Assembly (NCBI GenBank): GCA_029204225.1
Contig: CM055110.1
Coordinates: 2,122,659 to 2,186,658, forward strand
Direction: 5' to 3'
Origin: Diphasiastrum complanatum
Lineage: Eukaryota; Streptophyta; Lycopodiopsida; Lycopodiales; Lycopodiaceae
DNA length: 64,000 nucleotides
The notes below the pieces were generated by a model. It was not told the origin of the DNA. It ran no database searches and saw nothing but the letters and a program-made list of their open reading frames with translations. Positions within the stretch are counted from its first letter, which is position 1; the number at the start of each line of letters is the position of its first letter. Below, piece by piece: positions 57,740-64,000 of this stretch. A program made the position numbers and the translations under genes.

Positions 57740-59300
57740 ATTTACGTGGGCAGAACTCCCAAAATCAACATATGCAAGGTAGATATATTTTACAATTCTG
57801 TCATTTGATGATTTCATACAATATAAACATGAATTTTTGGAGGTTGGTCCATGAAAAAGATTGAATATACAATTTAAACTTTCCAAAGCACCAGCCAAAT
57901 GCCACTCTAGCTTGAAGTCTCCTATTCCAAGTACATTGAAAAGTTCCCCATCCATATGCTCTTTGATGATTCTGGGATATGTTGTTTTGCTAAACACCCA
58001 TGACAGAATGTCATGATCTTCCTATAAAACCTAAAAAATGGATAGACAAAAAACTAGTCAATTGATAACAATATTAAATCCAAGTAGCATACTTTATTTT
58101 TTAGTTTTTAAAATATCATACCTCAAAGGATGCCAACCACCATATGTCATTCTCAGACTGAACACTGAAGTTAAAATCTTCCTGATCGTTTGTCTTTTGA
58201 AGAGCTCCATTCATGAGTGTTATACTCACTCTCTCCATTTTTTGTCCTTTAATAAGTTTCGATTCATTCAACTTCAGTACCAAGACTATCTTACTGTCTA
58301 CCTTTTCCGTGGAAATATCATAGAAATGTATAATAAATCTTCATAACGTACTCATATCCACAAACAAGTTATTTGACTGATTGTAAGACATGGATTTTTT
58401 GTCCTTTGATTGATATACTTCCTCGATATGAAATGGAACACCTATAATCTTTTGAATTCTTCTATTCAATAAATCACGCTCCCATTTTATTTGAAATGGT
58501 CATAGAATAGGAAATTTCTTAATGCTAACCAGCGTCAAAGCTTGTTTGATAATCTTAAATATGGTGCCATAAGCATCTCTGCTTATTCCAGCAAAATCAC
58601 ATGCTCCTAGAATTATGGTATTGTCAAGTATTTTTTGTAGTTCAATCATTAATGCCTCAACAATTTTTATCTTAACACGACTGTTTCAATTATTGGTCAT
58701 CAATGACTCAGTTAATTTTGTTGTCAACATAGAGCCCAAAGACTTGCCTATAGTATCATTGTCTTTCACATTTTGATTCCCAACCAATGCACATCTGTAA
58801 AAAAAGAAAAAAATAATGATAGATGATTAATGTTACAATCTACAGTCATGCTATAAGATCTGAACTCTTGAATTTAAAAAAGATTGCAAAGGCCTAAAGT
58901 CAAAAATTTACTTGAATGCATAATGACAAATTATAAATATTTGTGTTGATCACTCGCTTTCGTTTTTTTGTTTTTACCTTTTTACCTATCAAGTCAACAT
59001 CTTTCAATAGTTGTAAGTATGCAGAACGGCCATTATTCAATTCAATTTTCATTTGATCAATGTCTTTTCTTATACTCACTATGATTTTTTTGTAATAATT
59101 CACTATTATTCCGTAGATTTTCATTTTCTTTTTGGAGAACCTCATTCTCTAGCAATTTTATTCGCAAATTATTGTCTTTTTTAGCACAATCTGAAGATAT
59201 ACGTCTAATTACATCCTCTAAACAATGGATTATTTCCATTGAAAATGCAGTACCATATTCTTATAATCTTTTAAAATAACCTAGCAAATCATTCTTTCCA
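57740..59300 (-). pseudogene. N-terminal half of the uncharacterised plant protein, spliced
   Basis: The minus strand starts with a Lys/Glu-rich coiled coil ('LLENEVLQKENENLRNN', near 59130). Next come weak exons (58700-58450), then 'LVLKLNESKLIKGQKMERVS' and FNFSVQSENDIWWLASFE, which ends at donor GAG|GTATGA (58122). A 100-bp intron (58022-58121) leads to the exon EDHDILSWVF...GIGDFKLEWHLAGAL...SCLYC (58021-57780). Stops occur at several points. By recollection these blocks belong to the first half of the same family as 55932-56890; the rest of the protein is not found on this strand downstream. Confidence 0.55.
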
Positions 59301-60461
59301 TGACAGACATTATATCAATTGAGTAGCAGAAGAAAATTTGGGATGCTGCATGGAATATGGATCTTTAGGGTATAATGTCCCGTCTACCCAAAGGTCCAGA
59401 TTTGTTTTCCTGTCAGCCCTATAGCGCAAACAATCATCAATTGATAAGCAAAATGCACACATCTTTTAATCAAAAGAGCATATTCTTCAAGAAGATCTAT
59501 ATGGAGATGGATTTTTTTTCATTGTAAGAAGAAAAAATAGATTACAATCCAATATCTTTCAAAAAATAAATAAATGAGATATTACTCAGCACCTTTATAT
59601 ATTTCACATGCCAGTTTATCATTTCATGTAGCACTTGAAGAATGAGATTGATCTTTGATTCAAATGTTGTCATGTTGCTCATTTTTTTATTTTTGAGTTT
59701 TGAGTTTTCTCAATCCATGTATTTTGGTTGCCGCTCTTCTTTTTTCAAATCTCGCCATCTCTCTTTTCTCTCAAGAGATGTAGCATTCAAAGATGGTGAC
59801 TGCTAATTGATGGAAATGTTATAACGATGTCCATCTATTTTTCCTCTAGTTTGTTCAATCTGTAGTGTAATGTAGTTGGAGCTCTTCTTTTCAATTCTTG
59901 CCCCCATTTTCTCTTCTCCCAAGAGTTTATTTCTCTAGAGGCATAATTTTCCGGAGAGAAACCTTAGTTAACCATGATTGTAACCAGAGCGATTTTGTAT
60001 TCGAACTACTACGAGCAGGCACTTCTTATATTATAATTTTTAATTTCAACAAATTCGTCCATCCTATGTGGCATTTGTTATAGGGCCCTTTTGTACTCAA
60101 GAACTCCTATAATGGTATGCAATGGTTTGTACCAGACCTGAATTTCTTTTGTATTCAGCTCACTAAGCCAGTTTGGCAAATCTTGACATGATCCGTTGGA
60201 AGGCTCTAATTAGAGTCATAAGATACATTTGAGCTACAACGGACCTGTGCATCTGCTATGGGGAGGTCGACAACGACAATCTCCACCAACTCAATGGATA
60301 TACAGATGCTGTTAGATTTCTTATGCTCAGGCTTAAACAAATCGTTCAAGTAATGAGCATCCTGAAACCGAAGGCCAACTACATGTTTTCGGACCGTCAC
60401 ATTTTTCCTTTTTAGAATTTTTTTGCCTTAACCATTTTTAAGACACCTCGCATCGTTCGTG
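59301..60461. other. No gene recognised
   Basis: AT-rich. It may include more of the 5' part of the broken gene, but no exon could be supported. Confidence 0.4.
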
Positions 60462-60700
60462 CCTTCACAAAAAATGCGACACACTGGCCAGGATGACTTA
60501 GAAATCATTTTCGGACCACCTTCGCCTTCTTCGCCTTTTTTCACCCCTTCGCGAAAAATACAACAGAGTGGCCAGAATGACTTAGAAACCATTTCTGGAC
60601 CACCTTCGCCTTTTTTGCCTTTTTCGCCCCTTCGCAAAAAATGCGACAAAGTGGCCAGAATGCCTTGGAAACCATTTTAAGGCACCTTCGGCTTTTTCGT
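60462..60700 (+). repeat. Tandem repeat, 3 units of about 84 bp
   Basis: Units begin at 60462, 60546 and 60629 (CCTTCxCxAAAAATxCxACA). Each contains GTGGCCAG(A/G)ATG or a close variant and ends in CCTTCGCCTT-like words. Confidence 0.88.
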
Positions 60701-60890
60701 TGCCTTTAGTCTAAGGCACCTTCGCCTTCTTCGTTGCTTTCAGTCTAAGGTGCCTTTGGCTTTTTCGCCTTCTTCACTACCTTCAGTCTAAGGGCACCTT
60801 CGGGATTTACATACCTTCAGTCTAAGGGCACTTTCAAAATTTGCATACCTTCAGTCTAAAGGCACCTTCAGGTTTTTTGGGTTCTTTGCG
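60690..60890 (+). repeat. Tandem repeat of about 30-45 bp units, GCACCTTCGG...TTCAGTCTAAGG
   Basis: Five to six degenerate units with 'CTTCAGTCTAAGGGCACCTTC'-like cores follow the 84-bp array directly and share its TTCGCCTT word. Confidence 0.8.
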
Positions 60891-61751
60891 TTTTTGCTAC
60901 ATTGGCAGACAGACGTCGCCAACTTATCATCAACCCTAAAACAGTTGGAGAAACAAATATTCTAAGGGCGGTTACCAACTTTGTACATATGCAAAACTAG
61001 AGTAAATGGCAGTTAAGGCATTAGATATTTTTCTCTCGATACTTGTGAACATATATACCTGAATCAAGCTATGTAAGTGCTAATTGAATCCCTTTTTCAA
61101 TCAGAGTTATCTGTAGCCAGCGCAATCACGCTCAACAAGCTGAAGTTATTACTTCAAGCCATTGTACTCACTGTTGATATTAATCAGAGTGCACTCCTCC
61201 TTAAAATATACCTATCTGATGTTGATGAAGATACTTTGTGTGCCTCATCATGATCACAAAGATCATATAGATCAAGATTATACCATGAGCAATATTCAAG
61301 ATTAAGCACACTAGCTTTATTAGTCCAAACTCTATGAACTCTATCCAAAATGGATCTAATCTTGAAATCATATTCAAACTTGATCTCATTGAGGCTAAAT
61401 ACTTTCTTAAGAATGTAGGTGTCCTCACTGGATGTTTCACTTACTCTCAAAAGAAGTTCACAATATGCCTCAAAACATGAAAAAACTTCTTTTTTCAGAC
61501 TATGAGTACAAACTCATACTTGCTCTTACTCAATTTAAGAGCATACAAATGATGATACAATATCTTGCTTTTTCGATGTTTTGGAAACATAATCAAGTCA
61601 CCAATGTCAAGAATTAATTCCAAACTAAAGACTTCATTTAAAACTAAAATAGTCTTACTTGATCTTTGAGATAAGAAATTTCAACTAAGCAAGATACAAC
61701 ATCAATTAAAGAAAGAGAATCATAGGTGAGTACAATAGAATGAATACCACA
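60891..61751. other. No gene recognised
   Basis: Short frames near 61184-61450 (-) carry no domain. On the minus strand this is where RT and RNase H of copia element B should begin, but none of their motifs is present. Confidence 0.45.
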
Positions 61752-63632
61752 TCAACTTATCCTTTCTTTTCCATGAAATAAGAACCACAAGGTCTCATCC
61801 TTGTACAATGAAGATCTTCTTGGATATGCATGTTGAGGGTACTCCTCCTCAAACCTTGACCCCATCATAAGTTGGCTTTTCTCTATAGCAATGACTTGTG
61901 ATGCATCAGAAGATGATGTGCTCTCGGCCCCTTCCAAGATTGAAACTAGATCTTCATGAAAAACAATAACATCTCCATGCTCAGACACCTTTGAGATAGA
62001 GAGTGTAAAGGCTATGTAGGCTTCCTTGGTGGATAAGAATCCAACCATGATCCATAGGCTTGGATCTCCATCCTTCTTTCCTTCCAAGAAACCACATGCA
62101 AAGCAATAACTTTCAAGAACACTAAGGTACACAACCTTAGACTTATAGTTGAGCAAGACTCCATATAGTGCACTCCTTCCAATAGCTCCATAACTCCAAA
62201 AAGCTTTGCATGATGGAAAATACACATGCACCATAACACTTGTCGAGACAAGACATAGCCATTGGTTACTTGTGAAACCATCAATAAGAGTAGAAAAGCA
62301 AGAGGCAACTTTCTTTCTTGTTGATGAAGAAAGGTCAACATCCAAGTGTTCCAACTCCATAGGATGTTTTGTCTTGGTAGAAGACATCAAATATGGATCC
62401 ATATGTGATTTTGCCATAGAATAAGCCACCCTTGGCTTGATCTCCTTGACTATTGAGGACATAGATCTGAAATTGGAAACATGCAACCTCCTATGCCATA
62501 CTTCCTCCTTGGAAACACAAGTCATCAATGCAAAATCACAAGTACTTGCATTCTCATGCACATCTAACTTGAAAATGCCTCCATATCTAGATCCACTTGC
62601 TAGAATCTCATCACCTTTCTTTATAAAATAATTATTGACATTGAATTCCACTTCAAAACCATCATCAATTAACTAACCAACACTAATCACATTATTTGTG
62701 AGATTAGGAACATAAAGTACATTGAAAAGTGATAAAATCATAAAGATGCAAGATTCAAGGAACAAATTCTAGCTCCTTCAATTGAACATGCATCACCAAC
62801 AATAGTGTATATTGATTCTTGAAGTTCTTGATAAGGTTCAATAGAATTAAAAGAACTCTTGGAGCAACACATGTGAGTTGTGGCTCCACTATCAATATAC
62901 CAAGATACATCATTAAAGGATGAAGAGGAGAAACTAGACATCATGAGAGATGCTTCTCCTTCACTTGCATGTGAGTCTTCTATGATATATTTGGCTTTGA
63001 TCTTCTTGAGACTTCTTCTTGAAGTTAGAAGAATGAGTTGAATCATCTTCTACTCCTCGGTCTTTGTCCTTTGCTTTGTCCTTTGATTTGTCCTTGGTGA
63101 AGGCTTGAGAAAATTTGTTCTTGCTCCTCTCTCTTGACTTGTCCTTGGCAAAGTGAGCTTTGCCACAACCACCATCCTTCCTCGAAAGTGTGTTGATCTT
63201 CATCAACTTGTTCTTTTGTCTGCATTCTTCAGCAATAAGAACATCATGCAGAGCCTCCATAGATGGTAGCTCCTCCATGATAGCATAAGTTTGCACAACA
63301 TTTGCATACTCTTCAAACGAGAAAAGATCTGATTTCTAAGAGTAAGAACTCTTGATGTGATCTATGCTTCAAAAATGTTCTTAAGGGTTTCCCAAGCCTG
63401 CTTGGCTGAGGGACATGAACTTATTTCTCTCAGCATCTCATCAGAGATGTTCAATTTGATGATATGAAGAGCAATCATTGCTCTCTTCTTGAACCTCTGA
63501 GCCTCATCACAAGCTTCAGGATCAACTTCAATTGCTAATACTATGTCTATTACACCATAAAGAACCAACAAAGATTCTATCCTATCCTTCCAAACTGAAT
63601 AGTTGGAGGTAAAAAATCTCCTATAGATGCCA
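61752..63632 (-). pseudogene. Copia element B: gag, protease, deleted integrase
   Basis: Gag starts near 63632 and reads, with frameshifts, 'FKKRAMIALHIIKLNISDEMLREI' and 'MEELPSMEALHDVLIAEE'. It lacks about 45 codons between NQIFS and the QTYAI region, and I see no zinc knuckle. The protease region has WYIDSGATTHMC near 62890. Pre-integrase has WHRRL. Integrase jumps from 'CKAF' over the catalytic D/E part to 'LYGVLL', much as in element A, then continues through 'DPSLWIMVGF' and 'HEDLVSILEGAE' to a stop at 61752. RT, RNase H and a 3' LTR are absent. Confidence 0.83.
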
Positions 63633-64000
63633 TGAATGTGAGGACTTTTTGTAAATGGACAACAATATGTTTGAGATATTTATAGTTTTGTTATGAACAA
63701 TAATTTTTTTTGGACTACTTTTGAACAATGGTTTACATAAATACATACTCATATCGGTTTAGTGCGCATTTTGGCACAATGAGACGCATGAAATAAATTG
63801 TACGTGCAAATCAATATTCAGACACATGCCATGTACCTATTAGTTGACAATTGTCAGTCAGTTCCAAACACATGTGAGAATCCTAATGACAGTCATTGAC
63901 GTGTCAGAGGTCAAGGAATAATATGATGCCACTTGTCCATGTATTATTTTTACCAATAAAAATTCAACATGTGTATTTCAAGTTTGACTTCACACGTGTG
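63633..64000 (-). other. Leader of copia B, possibly reaching its LTR
   Basis: The last 16 bases, TGACTTCACACGTGTG, resemble the LTR edge of copia A (TGATTTCACACGTGTGG at 12416). No PBS separates them from the leader here, so whether the LTR really starts at 63985 is open; the window ends. Confidence 0.35.

Noticed and set aside
63985-64000. Firm call of an LTR start for copia B
   Set aside because: Only 16 bases are visible and no PBS precedes them, so it is kept as a low-confidence remark.

Overview
The window looks like nuclear DNA of a land plant with a large, repeat-rich genome. Almost everything recognisable is LTR retrotransposon: Ty1/copia gag, protease, integrase, RT and RNase H fragments, plus Ty3/gypsy gag, chromodomain and LTRs, at many ages and in both directions. 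Only one host gene is clearly intact: a three-exon, STAR1/ABCI17-like ABC ATPase at 39862-41710 (-), with GT-AG introns and an N-terminal extension that resembles a plastid transit peptide. A second gene-like locus at 55.9-59.3 kb is broken into pieces on opposite strands. The short introns and that odd gene family suggest a plant outside the best-known flowering-plant models, but the sequence does not fix the taxon.

Layout. 1.76-3.62 kb: a three-LTR array of an internally deleted chromovirus, with its target-site duplication (TSD) intact. 3.6-7.2 kb: no gene. 7.3-8.0 kb: copia fragment lacking RT (-). 8.1-9.85 kb: unrecognised ORF, then polypurine tract and LTR of a gypsy element. 9.85-13.07 kb: copia element A (-), with LTR, primer site (PBS), leader, gag, protease and a deleted integrase. 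13.18-18.25 kb: copia pol (+), LTR remnant, then a second gag. 18.26-21.9 kb: mosaic of copia gag, facing LTR pieces, a gypsy LTR (family T) and copia RNase H. 22.15-32.88 kb: an older T LTR (-) and, inserted beside it, a complete T element (+) bounded by GAACT repeats; its interior holds a PBS, a minisatellite leader, a nested copia RT-RNase H fragment, gag and a 3' LTR. 33.06-35.4 kb: inverted copy of the 19 kb gag piece, a copia fragment and a long TC microsatellite. 36.5-38.4 kb: gypsy LTR, PBS and gag (+). 39.86-41.71 kb: the ABC gene. 42.65-43.0 kb: two local tandem duplications. 44.7-45.1 kb: copia LTR plus PBS (-). 45.1-48.6 kb: nothing recognised. 48.57-49.22 kb: solo LTR of copia family A. 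49.2-50.8 kb: copia RNase H between direct repeats. 53.2-55.9 kb: unidentified coiled-coil ORF and a gag/RNase H deletion derivative (-). 55.9-59.3 kb: the broken, spliced, uncharacterised gene. 60.46-60.9 kb: tandem repeats. 61.75-64.0 kb: copia element B (-), a relative of A.

The genes do not form a pathway. The main story is retroelement turnover: nested insertion, LTR sharing, internal deletion that yields short non-autonomous derivatives, and solo LTR formation around one surviving host gene.
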